Part shown: one piece after another, positions 31,952-40,477 of the stretch
How the letters are laid out: each line of letters opens with the position of its first letter
Numbering within the stretch: position 1 is the stretch's first letter
Origin: Schleiferilactobacillus harbinensis DSM 16991
Lineage (GTDB): Bacteria > Bacillota > Bacilli > Lactobacillales > Lactobacillaceae
DNA: 46,122 bases
Assembly (NCBI RefSeq): GCF_000425885.1
Contig: NZ_AUEH01000021.1
Coordinates: forward strand, 1 to 46,122
Direction of reading: 5' to 3'
Translations under genes and position numbers: made by a program
Notes under the pieces: model-generated
Databases searched by the model: none
What the model was told of the DNA's origin: nothing
The model's input: only the letters and a program-made list of their open reading frames with translations

Positions 31952-32809
31952 CTATTCAGCCGCAACAATGGCATAAATAATCCAGGTGGGCGAAATGACT
32001 AACCACCCTAATGTCACCCAATTGTTTGTTGACCAACGTACGCGCGGCAACCATCTAATGACCAGCCAAAGGATTGCAGCAATAATAAAAGTGGCCCCGA
32101 GTACAACTGCAATCGTATTGTTCGGCAGGCCCAACTGGACAAACGCGACATCTGCTAAGGTCCCCAGTACGCCATTCATGAACATATGTAAAGGAATAGT
32201 TACTTTCAGCCCATACTGCAAGTATGCGCAACCAAACAAGATACCGCAAAAGAAGGCAAAAGTACCTTGTATCAAATTACCGTGGGCAATACCAAACGCA
32301 ATACTTGAAGCAACAACGGCAAAGCCATCAGTATATCGCGTCAACGCGTTGAGAAAGACACCACGGAACAGTATCTCCTCAAATATTGGAGCAACGATCA
32401 CGGTAATGACCAATCCTGAATAATCGCTTAAGCTGGGTAAAGCAAAGAAGGTGTGCACCTCCTCGGCGAAGGCCGGTCCAAGTTTTGCATAGCTGCGACT
32501 GAGAAAGCCAAACATAGCGGGATCAAAGAGAAACTGTAACAACAGCAGAATCATGAACCACTGCCCAAGCTCTCGGCCAGTGACTTGTCGATAAGGCTGT
32601 TTAGGCGGCAACGCTAACAACTGCTGCCGATTATTCTTGTTTAGCCCGATCAGCATAATGGCTGCCGCTAAAGCAACTACCTCACCCAGCAGATAGCCCC
32701 ACCCCTGCATCGATAATGCAAAGCTAGAAAACGTTAGCCGGTAAACAATGAGTGCCAGTCCGATATAGGTCAGATACAACCACCGCGAGTGGAAAAGTTT
32801 TTCTTTCAA
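31952..32809 (-). CDS. CPBP-family intramembrane metalloprotease
   Basis: About 285 aa from a TTG at 32809 preceded by AAGGGGG (8-base spacing); the longer frame to 32887 has no ribosome site, though it cannot be excluded. About eight membrane helices. Motifs: APIFEEILFRGVFLNALTRY (EExxxR), FGIAHGNL (second His) and HMFMNGVLGT (third). This is the CAAX/bacteriocin-processing (Abi) family, whose lactobacillus members are often bacteriocin self-immunity proteins. It lies only 1.1 kb from the Rgg/ABC exporter island, so a link to peptide immunity is possible. Confidence 0.88.
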   Translation of the reverse strand: MKEKLFHSRWLYLTYIGLALIVYRLTFSSFALSMQGWGYLLGEVVALAAAIMLIGLNKNNRQQLLALPPKQPYRQVTGRELGQWFMILLLLQFLFDPAMFGFLSRSYAKLGPAFAEEVHTFFALPSLSDYSGLVITVIVAPIFEEILFRGVFLNALTRYTDGFAVVASSIAFGIAHGNLIQGTFAFFCGILFGCAYLQYGLKVTIPLHMFMNGVLGTLADVAFVQLGLPNNTIAVVLGATFIIAAILWLVIRWLPRVRWSTNNWVTLGWLVISPTWIIYAIVAAE

Positions 32810-32911
32810 TTTCTTATCCCCCTTGTCATCCAGTCTATCGCAAATACCGTTGACGCTGGCGAAAAAATCTAAGCTACTGAATAGCATCCCTAAGAAAGCT
32901 GAGGATTTCTC

Positions 32912-33337
32912 ATGTCACCAAAAATCATCCCCATCACCAGTGACGACTTTGAATTCGTCGAAGATCAGCTGGACGACTACAATATTAAAAGCAAACCGCT
33001 CACCCAGTCCAAGCCGTTTGTCGGCTGGCGTTACGCGATCAAAGACGGCGACCAGATCATCGCCGGCATTATGGGCTATTCGTCCTACTACCGGATTGGC
33101 TACCTGGATACACTGTGGGTTGATCCGCGCTATCGCCGGCAGGGTCTGGGGCGGGCTTTGCTGCAACAAATCGAACACGATCTGCACGACTATGGCTGCC
33201 AGGTCATCCATCTGGAAACATTTGATTTCCAAGGACCAGAGTTTTACGAAGCCAATGGCTATACCCAGTTTGGCGACTTGTACTACCCGAACGCTGACCT
33301 GCACGAGTTGTATTTTCAAAAGACCTTTGCTGAGTAG
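32912..33337 (+). CDS. GNAT family N-acetyltransferase
   Basis: 141 aa. MSPKIIPITSDDFEFVEDQL start; core motif LWVDPRYRRQGLGRALLQQI (acetyl-CoA loop R-R-Q-G-L-G) at about 68-87; C-terminal FDFQGPEFYEANGYTQFGDL typical of the family. AGGATTTCTC lies upstream; GAGGA at 9 bases is the likely ribosome site. Substrate unknown. A strong bidirectional terminator follows. Confidence 0.88.
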   Translation: MSPKIIPITSDDFEFVEDQLDDYNIKSKPLTQSKPFVGWRYAIKDGDQIIAGIMGYSSYYRIGYLDTLWVDPRYRRQGLGRALLQQIEHDLHDYGCQVIHLETFDFQGPEFYEANGYTQFGDLYYPNADLHELYFQKTFAE

Positions 33338-33340
33338 CCA

Positions 33341-33388
33341 AAAATCCGCCCGACAATTCCGTTTAGGTGAAATTGTCGGGCGGATTTT
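33341..33388. terminator. Bidirectional terminator (18-bp perfect stem)
   Basis: AAAATCCGCCCGACAATT / AATTGTCGGGCGGATTTT around a 12-base loop; serves the GNAT gene and the convergent ABC exporter operon. Confidence 0.95.
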
Positions 33389-33404
33389 TGATTGCCTGGA
33401 TAAC

Positions 33405-33758
33405 TCAGCGAATGCCTGAATGCCGCCGCAAAATAGTAATGCGAATTTCATCCACAATAATCGCGCCGATGGTGATGACTTCAACAAGGCAAAAGAGCAA
33501 TAAGAGATAATAGATCGAACCAATACACTCCAAAACAAAGATGGTGATGCCCAAAACGATAGCAATCACAATACGCAACCGTAATTGAAACGCCCGTTGC
33601 CGTAAAATGCGCAAGGTCGCGGCCGAAATGGGAGCGGCCTGCCAATGCGCCAGGTCATTACGCAGCTTAGCCGTTGTTTCTGCTTCACTCACGCCCGGCT
33701 TAGTCTTCGGGGTACTCTGCTGAATGAGCTGCACATGAGATCCCGCTTCCTGGGTCAT
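33405..33758 (-). CDS. Small membrane protein, paralogue of the lan-operon membrane protein
   Basis: 117 aa. Soluble N-terminus (LRNDLAHWQ, then a helix to RQRAFQLRLRI at about 60), two membrane helices (about 62-80 IVIAIVLGITIFVLECIGSI, 82-102 YYLLLLFCLVEVITIGAIIV) and a DEIR... basic tail. It aligns clearly with the 115-aa protein at 40470-40817: LR-DL, R-FQLR-RI, IT, LLL-CLV, and IDEI or VDEI occur in the same order. It follows the ABC exporter by 58 bases on the same strand. A role in self-immunity or exporter assistance is inferred. GGGGAGGG precedes the ATG. Confidence 0.75.
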   Translation of the reverse strand: MTQEAGSHVQLIQQSTPKTKPGVSEAETTAKLRNDLAHWQAAPISAATLRILRQRAFQLRLRIVIAIVLGITIFVLECIGSIYYLLLLFCLVEVITIGAIIVDEIRITILRRHSGIR

Positions 33759-33816
33759 GATAATCCCTCCCCGTTTGCCCTTGAGATTACCACGGTCTTG
33801 GCCGCCAGTCCAGTTT

Positions 33817-35418
33817 TTATGCCAGCGTTACCACTTGATCAAACAGGTCTTTATTTTGCGCATGCAGCTGATGGGTAACGAAAATCACCGTCAGCCCCCG
33901 TTGTTTAAGGAAGCTGTCCTCAACCTTCAATGCACTAGCGGTATCCAAGCTGCTGGTGCCCTCGTCGATCAGCATGATGTGCCGCTGGCGCAGAATTCCC
34001 CGGGCCAGCGCCAACCGCTGCCGCTGACCGCCAGAGAATAATCGGCCGTCTTCGCCCACCGGGGTCGCCAAGCCTTGGGGTAGCTGCTGGACAAAATCGC
34101 CTAAGTCAGCCTGGCGTAATGCCGTCATGATCTGCTCATCGGAGAAAGTTTGGCCTAATGCCAAGTTGTCGCGCACGGTTCCGTTGAAGACGTACGGCGA
34201 TTGGTCAATATACAGCACATTATCGCGCAGCGACCGGCCGGCAATTTGCTTCAGCGGGACGCCGGCGACTGTCACCGTGCCTTGATAATCCGGCAGTTTG
34301 CCGTTCAGAATGTTCAGCAGTGTGGATTTGCCGACTCCGGAGGGTCCGGCAATGGCCACTTTGGTCCCGGGTGCCACCGTGAGCGAAAGGGGCTGTAAGG
34401 CCGGCTTGCTGGTGTGGGGATACTGATAACTCAACTGGGCAAGGGCAATCGATTGGGCCTGGTCGGCGGGAATAGTTCTCTTTTCTGCCGATTGATTGTC
34501 TGCTTGGGCCGCATACTTAGCGAATAACGGCTGGACAGCCTTCATTTGGGCGGCTAGCGGACCAAGGTTAGCCATACTGTTCAGAAGATTGAAGGATAGA
34601 TTCCCCGTGGCCATGATCGCCCCGACTGAGGTGAGCCGCCACAGGACCAAGAGGCCAGTCCAAGCACTGATTCCCACTTGACTCACAATACTGGCCAAAC
34701 CGGCGATCGACCCCATCCCGGCCTTCACCGTGTTCTGTTTCACCCGCAGTCCGGCGATTTTCCGCGCACTGCCGGCAATCTGATCAACCAACCGTTGCTG
34801 CAGATTCAGAGCGAACAACGTATCGAAGCCTTGGAGAAACGACTGCACTTGGTTGAGAAAGTGTTCGTTGCCGTGGGTCACCGCCATATTGGTCTGTTTC
34901 ATCGGTTTGGCCAATAATTGCGGGGCACTATACGTGATCAATCCCAACAGAATAGAGACAATGACCAGCGACCAATGGAACTGAATAAGCGCCGCCACGG
35001 TGAACCCGGTGTCGCAAACAAACTGCACAATATAGAAATAACCTTGAAAGCCCTGGTCTTCAATCATTGTAATATCATTGGTCAGCCACGACCCATAGGT
35101 GCCGGTATCGTGCCGGTGAAAATATGCATAATCACCATGAGTGATATTACGCGTAATCGTCAACCGCAGGTCCAAATTCATTTTCTGCACCAATACCCCT
35201 TCCAGGTACATCGTGCCGAATAAGAAAATGGACAAAACGAGAAACAACCCAATGTCGATGCCGGTCCAAAATAGAAATCGTGACATACTCTTGGCGACCA
35301 AACCGTCAAGCACATAGGCATTAACTACCCCGTGAAAAACACGCAGCGCAGAACAGATAATGAGTAAAACCGTAACCAATAGTGTTAATCCGGTATGTTT
35401 CAAAAAGTATTGACGCAT
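33817..35418 (-). CDS. ABC exporter, fused membrane and ATPase half-transporter
   Basis: 533 aa from the ATG at 35418 with AAGGGG 6 bases upstream. Six-helix membrane domain at about 1-310 (LTLLVTVLLIICSALRVFHG ..., YGSWLTNDITMIEDQGFQGY coupling region). Nucleotide domain at about 335-533: Walker A AGPSGVGKSTLL, Q-loop YIDQSPYVF, signature LFSGGQRQRLALARG, Walker B IMLIDEGTSSLD, H-loop FVTHQLH. No C39 peptidase domain at the N-terminus. Divergent from rggA and followed by the paralogue membrane protein, so it may export a peptide such as the lanthipeptide; that pairing is inference. Confidence 0.9.
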   Translation of the reverse strand: MRQYFLKHTGLTLLVTVLLIICSALRVFHGVVNAYVLDGLVAKSMSRFLFWTGIDIGLFLVLSIFLFGTMYLEGVLVQKMNLDLRLTITRNITHGDYAYFHRHDTGTYGSWLTNDITMIEDQGFQGYFYIVQFVCDTGFTVAALIQFHWSLVIVSILLGLITYSAPQLLAKPMKQTNMAVTHGNEHFLNQVQSFLQGFDTLFALNLQQRLVDQIAGSARKIAGLRVKQNTVKAGMGSIAGLASIVSQVGISAWTGLLVLWRLTSVGAIMATGNLSFNLLNSMANLGPLAAQMKAVQPLFAKYAAQADNQSAEKRTIPADQAQSIALAQLSYQYPHTSKPALQPLSLTVAPGTKVAIAGPSGVGKSTLLNILNGKLPDYQGTVTVAGVPLKQIAGRSLRDNVLYIDQSPYVFNGTVRDNLALGQTFSDEQIMTALRQADLGDFVQQLPQGLATPVGEDGRLFSGGQRQRLALARGILRQRHIMLIDEGTSSLDTASALKVEDSFLKQRGLTVIFVTHQLHAQNKDLFDQVVTLA

Positions 35419-35484
35419 TGCCGTCCCCTTCTTTCCTTTGATCAATCACACTGTACCAAGGAGGCGGCAGCTCTTCTCAGCCGC

Positions 35485-35514
35485 TTGCATATCTGCAAGT
35501 CAGCTTGCTATACT
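35485..35514 (+). promoter_or_regulatory. rggA promoter with dyad operator
   Basis: TTGCAT (35485-35490), 18-base spacer, TATACT (35509-35514). The -35 lies in the dyad CTTGCATATCTGCAAG (35484-35499). The 14-bp core TTGCATATCTGCAA differs in one base from that at 45719-45732 in front of rggD. Confidence 0.75.
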
Positions 35515-35545
35515 GGGGCCAATATCAGGAAAGGCGGCGGCAGCG

Positions 35546-36481
35546 ATGCCTTATGGGACTTTGATTCGCCAAATTCGCCAAGCCAAACACATTCGATTGG
35601 CCGATCTCGCCGATGACCAGCTTTCTGAAGCACTGCTCTCCCGCTTCGAACGGGGTCAGACCGACATCACGCTGACCAAGTTTTTACACCTGCTGCATCG
35701 GCTGCATGTGACCCCGGAAGAATTCGTCTTGCTGGCTGATCAACCCCGGCGTATTGGACCAGATTTTTTTGGCCATTTTTCTGACTTCTACTTCCGGATC
35801 GATGCCAGCGGTCACATGGAAAATAAAGAAAAAGCGCTGCTGCGGGCGCAAAATCTCGTCACCGTGACTGCTCAAGACTATCGGACGGCGCCCACCCGCT
35901 GGCACCTGCTCAACTGGCGCGGCGCGCAGATCCATTTGCAGCGCGCGAAACACAACTTGGATATGCCCGATACCGCCGTGATCGATCTGACGCCCGTACA
36001 GGAGTATTTGTTGAATCTGGACATGTGGACGGCGGTGGATATGCAGGTTTATGCCTTCTTTCTCAGCGAATTGGCGGATGACGCCAACCATCTGATCCTG
36101 CAAGCGGCGGCGAAGCACATTCCAGAGCGGATGCTGGATTCGTCCTGGCAAAGAATTTTATTTCCTGCGGGTGAAAGCCAATTCATGGCGTTTATGGTGC
36201 ATGGCAAGACGGCCTATGCGCGGGATACCTTGGCAATTTTAGAGCAGATCACGGCTAGATCACCCAACGCCATGGACGGTCAGGTCCACCTCATCTTTCT
36301 CACCGGCTGGCTGGCCTTCGTGACTGGTTCTGACCAGACCGCGGGCCGGCAGAAAATGGATCAAGCCATTTCGATCTTCACCATCTTAGACCACAGACTC
36401 GAAGCCAGCCGGTACCGGCAGCTCAAAGAACAGATCACCGGCGCTGACCCAACGCCTATCCTGCCGGATATCTGGCTATAG
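35546..36481 (+). CDS. Rgg/GadR/MutR-family regulator (RggA)
   Basis: 311 aa from the ATG at 35546 (MPYGTLIRQIRQAKHIRLAD); the longer frame is not supported. XRE helix-turn-helix at about 5-62 (LADDQLSEALLSRFERGQTD), then an all-helical TPR-like peptide-binding domain at about 75-311, the Rgg layout. The C-terminal end DPTPILPDIWL closely matches RggC (DPTPIVGDAWF), and YLLNLDMWT is shared, so the two are paralogues. Rgg proteins sense short secreted peptides or act alone. Divergent from the ABC exporter, which it probably controls. A small-peptide pheromone gene could not be identified nearby. Confidence 0.88.
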   Translation: MPYGTLIRQIRQAKHIRLADLADDQLSEALLSRFERGQTDITLTKFLHLLHRLHVTPEEFVLLADQPRRIGPDFFGHFSDFYFRIDASGHMENKEKALLRAQNLVTVTAQDYRTAPTRWHLLNWRGAQIHLQRAKHNLDMPDTAVIDLTPVQEYLLNLDMWTAVDMQVYAFFLSELADDANHLILQAAAKHIPERMLDSSWQRILFPAGESQFMAFMVHGKTAYARDTLAILEQITARSPNAMDGQVHLIFLTGWLAFVTGSDQTAGRQKMDQAISIFTILDHRLEASRYRQLKEQITGADPTPILPDIWL

Positions 36482-36483
36482 AA

Positions 36484-36524
36484 AAGGACCGGCCGTCCCG
36501 CGATTGCGGAACGCCGGCCCTTTT
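36484..36524. terminator. Bidirectional terminator
   Basis: AAGGaCCGGCcGT-CCGC / GCGGaACGCCGGcCCTT with TTTTT right side, between the convergent rggA and the binding-protein gene. Confidence 0.85.
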
Positions 36525-36547
36525 TGGCTAGGACGCGTTAAATCGAA

Positions 36548-37852
36548 TTACTTATTTTCTTGAATGGTTTTTTCCGTCTTCGTCTGCAAATCCTTCAACC
36601 CAGCTGTAGGGTCGGACTTGTTGGTAACTGTACGGTCGACGAATTCCAACAAGTTGTTTCGGAATTCACCGTAACCGGCAAAGATGGTGGAAGCGAATGA
36701 ATAATCATTGGCTTCCGCAGCGGCCTTGAACTGCGGTACTTTCTTCAAGTAGTTCTGGTAAATGTCGCTCTTGACGCCGCTCTTGGTGACTGGCGTGTAG
36801 CCGGAATCAACGGCCCATTGGGCGGTGTTGTCCGTCTTCATCAAGAACTTCATGAACGCCCAAGCGCCATCTTGCTGGGCTTTGGATGCACCCTTGAAGA
36901 CAACGTTGACGTTGCCGGCCAGCGCCGACGTGGACTTGCCGTTATAGGTGGGCACCAGCGCGGTGTTCCAGTGCAGCGTCTTGGGGGCCTGCTGCAGCAG
37001 GGCTGGGATGGTGGCAGAAGAACCGATACCGAAGACGGTCTTGCTGGCTGCGAATGGATAGGAGAAGTACTTGTCTTCCTGGGCCGTGCGGGCGTAACCC
37101 TTGTTGATCAGGTCCATGATCGTATTCTCTGCGGCCACGGTCTTCGGGTTGTCCATGTTGACCTTCAGTTTCGGGGTAACGAACTGGCTGCCGGCGGCAT
37201 AGGCCATGCCTTCCAGTTCCATATCGTAACTGCTGTCGAAGATCAAGGTGTAGAGCTTGTCTTTCTTCAGCGTATCGCCGTAGGAAGCCAATTGTTCCCA
37301 CGTCTTCGGTACTTGCAGGTTATATTTCTTTAACAGGTCTTCATTGTAAAAAAGTACCCGGGTGGACAGGGAGTACGGCGTCGCATATTGCTTACCCTGA
37401 TACGTCCCAGTGGCCCAGAAAGCGGGCACAATATCCTTCTTCTCAGACGCGGACAGCTTGTTGGGGCCGGAATTGACCTCGCTGTCCAGCGGCAGAAGAA
37501 GATCACTCTTAACATAATCACCAATGTTCGTGTACGGGGCCTGGGCCATGGTCGGCAAGGTCTTGGACTTGGCGGCGGCCATGATCTTTTGCTGCAGGGC
37601 ATCGTAGGAGCCCTGGGAGGTCGCGACGACTTTATACTTGGTCTGCGACTTGTTGAACTTATCAATGAGCTTTTGCTGTGCCTTATCCCAGCTGCCGGTC
37701 ATCCGGTGCCAGTATGTGATCGTAATCGGCTTGCTGCTCTTTGCACTGCTGCTACTGCTGGAATTACTATTGCTGGTACTGCAGCCGCCTAATACAAGGA
37801 TCGCGGCCAGCGCGAGTGTCGTGACAAGCGCAAGAAGCTTAGTTTTCTTCAT
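36548..37852 (-). CDS. Extracellular sugar-type solute-binding lipoprotein
   Basis: 434 aa. Signal peptide MKKTKLLALVTTLALAAILV followed by LGGC, the lipobox with the lipidated Cys24, then a Ser/Asn-rich linker. ITITYWHRMTGSWDKAQQKL IDKFNKSQ is the start of an SBP_bac_8/UgpB-type domain for sugars or glycerol phosphate. GEFRNNLLEFVDRTV near the C-terminus is usual. The permease and ATPase genes are absent here, so it is an orphan or its partners lie elsewhere. Good promoter (37947-37975) and a cre with dyad upstream suggest catabolite control. GAGGGA precedes the ATG. Confidence 0.9.
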   Translation of the reverse strand: MKKTKLLALVTTLALAAILVLGGCSTSNSNSSSSSSAKSSKPITITYWHRMTGSWDKAQQKLIDKFNKSQTKYKVVATSQGSYDALQQKIMAAAKSKTLPTMAQAPYTNIGDYVKSDLLLPLDSEVNSGPNKLSASEKKDIVPAFWATGTYQGKQYATPYSLSTRVLFYNEDLLKKYNLQVPKTWEQLASYGDTLKKDKLYTLIFDSSYDMELEGMAYAAGSQFVTPKLKVNMDNPKTVAAENTIMDLINKGYARTAQEDKYFSYPFAASKTVFGIGSSATIPALLQQAPKTLHWNTALVPTYNGKSTSALAGNVNVVFKGASKAQQDGAWAFMKFLMKTDNTAQWAVDSGYTPVTKSGVKSDIYQNYLKKVPQFKAAAEANDYSFASTIFAGYGEFRNNLLEFVDRTVTNKSDPTAGLKDLQTKTEKTIQENK

Positions 37853-37946
37853 AATGTATGTCCCTCATTTTCCTTTTGCTGACGAATGCCAATGAACGAC
37901 AATGGAAGCCATTCGCCGTTGATTTGTCCCTAGCCAAGACATCTTC

Positions 37947-37975
37947 ATTATGCAATACATTCCAGAAAGCGTCAA
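37947..37975 (-). promoter_or_regulatory. Promoter of the binding-protein gene
   Basis: Minus strand TTGACG (37970-37975), 17-base spacer, CATAAT (37947-37952). Confidence 0.8.
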
Positions 37976-37986
37976 CGAAACTGTCC

Positions 37987-38049
37987 GGTAATATCCGAAC
38001 ATTACAGGTGGGATAGCCATGTAAGCGCTGGCAATGTTCGGATTTTACC
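37987..38049. promoter_or_regulatory. Inverted repeat enclosing a cre site
   Basis: Left arm GGTAATATCCGAACATT (37987-38003) pairs with AATGTTCGGATTTTACC (38033-38049), one mismatch in 17. The cre-like ATGTAAGCGCTGGCAA (38019-38034; WTGNNARCGNWWWCAW with two of the degenerate W positions G) sits in the loop. It lies upstream of the binding-protein promoter; CcpA plus a second regulator may act here. Confidence 0.6.
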
Positions 38050-38079
38050 TACCTACTTCCTGATCTAGCCAGCTTTCGC

Positions 38080-39057
38080 TCAAATCAGCTTGGGGGCCTG
38101 GGGATTATGGTATCCCTCAATAATAATGTCCCGCCACATCAGGAAGCGTTCGACTACCACTGGCTGATCCAAAATACGAAAAATACTGATTGCCTGATCG
38201 CACATTTCTTTACCCTGGTCGTAATCTTCCGCGTACATCACGTACCAGCCCCGCTGGAAGCGCAGTGTGGTGGCTTCCATCAATTCGCCCGTGTTGCGCA
38301 CCAAGTCAGCCTGCTGGTCCAGACATTCCTTAGCCCAGGGCCGGTGACCAAATTGGATAAAGGTGCGAAAGGCGCTGGCTAAAATATTCAGCCGCAGTTT
38401 ATACACCAGGGGCAGCGGCGCCTCCTTGGCGGATGCCGCCAGCGCAGTGCCCAGAAGTTGATGGGTAGTGGCCGGTTCTAAGAAGCCTTGGAATAGTTGG
38501 AAAATCACCAGCTCAAAACTGCCCCAGTTCTCAATCCCGTACAGATAACTGACCACCGGCCGGGTCATTTGGCGAAACTGCGTCATCAGCGTCGCGGTGT
38601 CATCGGTTCGACCTTGGATGTTGCTTTCGACATTCGCCCGGCTGATCGCGACAAAAATGGCCAACAGCTGGCCCCAGCGAGTGGTCTGGTCCAAGCTGGC
38701 AGCGAGTTTATCCAGCGCCGCCAAGTCGGCGGCCGTCTCCTGCCCCTCGTGGCCGGCAATCACTTGCCAGACTTGATTCAACGGTAGCGGATAATCCGCC
38801 GTGATATAGAATCCCCGCAGCATATCCATCTTAACCGCCGGCACTACGCCGCGCATGGTGGCCCGCAAGAAGAGGAATTCTTCAAACGGCACATTGATCC
38901 GGCTGAGCAGATGCTCCAGCCGGTCGAAACTGATCCGCGTCTCGCCCCGTTCAAACTTGCCGATGAACGCCACGCTGTTCATCTTATCCGCCAGCTGCTG
39001 CAGTGTGATTCCCCGATCCTGCCGCAGTTTGCGAAATAATGTCCCTTCCAGAGCCAT
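38080..39057 (-). CDS. Rgg-family regulator (RggB)
   Basis: 325 aa from the ATG at 39057 (MALEGTLFRKLRQDRGITLQ) after AAAGGTG. XRE HTH at about 5-62 (LADKMNSVAFIGKFERGETR), then a helical repeat domain. It ends ...GYHNPQAPKLI. It belongs to the same broad family as RggA, C and D but is more distant from the A/C pair. Divergent from an MFS transporter (102 bases between starts), which it probably controls. It differs from standard Rgg in the HTH (VAFIGKFE where SRFE is usual), so its DNA target is likely different. Confidence 0.85.
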   Translation of the reverse strand: MALEGTLFRKLRQDRGITLQQLADKMNSVAFIGKFERGETRISFDRLEHLLSRINVPFEEFLFLRATMRGVVPAVKMDMLRGFYITADYPLPLNQVWQVIAGHEGQETAADLAALDKLAASLDQTTRWGQLLAIFVAISRANVESNIQGRTDDTATLMTQFRQMTRPVVSYLYGIENWGSFELVIFQLFQGFLEPATTHQLLGTALAASAKEAPLPLVYKLRLNILASAFRTFIQFGHRPWAKECLDQQADLVRNTGELMEATTLRFQRGWYVMYAEDYDQGKEMCDQAISIFRILDQPVVVERFLMWRDIIIEGYHNPQAPKLI

Positions 39058-39158
39058 TGTGGTCACCTTTTTTCTCATATAGTGTCATTTCAGCCACTGC
39101 CCATTCTCTCACCGGTACGCTGAAGGTACAAGATGCACCGAGAAAGGATATGAGCCCT

Positions 39159-40421
39159 ATGCACGAATATCGCATCAACCGCGGCTACCGGGCGCTGATC
39201 AATGCCAGCTTGTTGAACGGCATCGGCAACGCCCTTTACAACATCGTTTTTGTCATCTATGCCAGCACCTTGCCCTTCAAGACCTTGGCTGTTTCCCTGG
39301 CCAGCTTTGCCACGCTGATTCCCACCTTATTGATGCTGGTCACCGGCTTCTGGGCGGACCGGGCGGCGCAAAAAACCGGGCGGATGATCATCGCCCGGGT
39401 CTTGCAATTTGGTCTCTTTCTGCTGTTAGCGCTGCTGATTCAACAACCAGGCAGCCTCCTGATTTTTCTGATACTGCTAGCCATCAACGTGGTATCCGAT
39501 ATTCTTGGCCAATACGCCAACAGCCTGGAGCTGCCAATCTTCCGTCACCTCATCGCAGATACTGAGCTGAATAGTGCGATGGGCTTCCAAAGTGCTACGC
39601 AAACCACGATTGCCCTGATCTTCCAAGGCGTCGGGGCTTGGGCGATCGTGCTCCTGCAGCATAACTTTGCGTTGTTCGGAGTGATCAACGCCGTCACCTT
39701 CCTCGCCGCCGCCTTGGTCATTGCCCAGCACCGCCAGCTGCTGCGGTCCGCCGAGCCTAAACCCAGTACTGCCCGGGCGCAAACGTTCCACGCCAGTTGG
39801 CAGGTCCTGCGGGAGACAGTCCGCACCAGCCCGTTCATCGGCTTGAGCCTGATCCTCGCCTTCCTCGCTAACGGCCTGGCAACCAGCATCGACGGTTTGC
39901 AAAACGTCACCCTCCTGCGCCAGCCGCACTATTGGCTGGGCAACTACGGTAATACGATCGCGTTGCTCAGCATCGTCTTTTCCCTGGGCCTGATCGCCGG
40001 TGCACTCTTCAGTCAGGATTTTTGTCAGCACCTCAGCATGCTCACGCTGATCAGCCTGGTCCTCCTGGGGGCGGCCCTGCTGGGCGTCAGCTTCCTGCTC
40101 AATTGGGGTATCTGGGCGGCGCTGGTCCTGAACTTCGCCATGGCCTACCTGCTGGGCAAAATCAATCCCCGCTTCAGCAGCATCATGCTGTTGACGGTCG
40201 ATGCCGACCATCTTGGCGCCGCCATGGGCGCCATGGTCACCGTCGTGATGCTCGGCGCACCCCTGGGTCAAGCCGTTTTTCTCGGTATTGCCAACGCGGC
40301 CGGCCCGGCACTGAGTTGGGCGATCTTCGCCCTTGGCTCTGGGCTGGTGAGTATCGTGGCCCTTATTTTCAGCCGGCGGGTGAGCGATCCGTCACTGACC
40401 ATGCAGCCCGATACACTTTAG
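39159..40421 (+). CDS. MFS transporter
   Basis: 420 aa from the ATG at 39159 (MHEYRINRGYRALINASLLN) with AAGGA 10 bases upstream. About 12 membrane helices; VTGFWADRAAQKTGRMIIAR gives the D-R-x-x-x-x-x-R loop between helices 2 and 3 typical of the superfamily. It may export a drug or a small peptide. Divergent from rggB and convergent with the lanthipeptide operon end. A link to lanthipeptide export is possible but not shown. Confidence 0.88.
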   Translation: MHEYRINRGYRALINASLLNGIGNALYNIVFVIYASTLPFKTLAVSLASFATLIPTLLMLVTGFWADRAAQKTGRMIIARVLQFGLFLLLALLIQQPGSLLIFLILLAINVVSDILGQYANSLELPIFRHLIADTELNSAMGFQSATQTTIALIFQGVGAWAIVLLQHNFALFGVINAVTFLAAALVIAQHRQLLRSAEPKPSTARAQTFHASWQVLRETVRTSPFIGLSLILAFLANGLATSIDGLQNVTLLRQPHYWLGNYGNTIALLSIVFSLGLIAGALFSQDFCQHLSMLTLISLVLLGAALLGVSFLLNWGIWAALVLNFAMAYLLGKINPRFSSIMLLTVDADHLGAAMGAMVTVVMLGAPLGQAVFLGIANAAGPALSWAIFALGSGLVSIVALIFSRRVSDPSLTMQPDTL

Positions 40422-40430
40422 GTAAGAAAG

Positions 40431-40477
40431 GCCAATGGCCCGCCGTGCGATTTTCTGCACGCCAGGCCATTATTGGC
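40431..40477. terminator. Hairpin terminator between MFS gene and lan operon
   Basis: GCCAAT-GGCC / GGCCATT-ATTGGC with an inner GTGC/GCAC; overlaps the last codons of the lan membrane-protein gene (40470 stop). It acts on both convergent transcripts, though T-runs are short. Confidence 0.65.

Noticed and set aside
39477-40271. 264-aa minus-strand ORF inside the MFS gene
   Set aside because: Hydrophilic Gln/Asp-rich shadow typical of antisense to a membrane protein.
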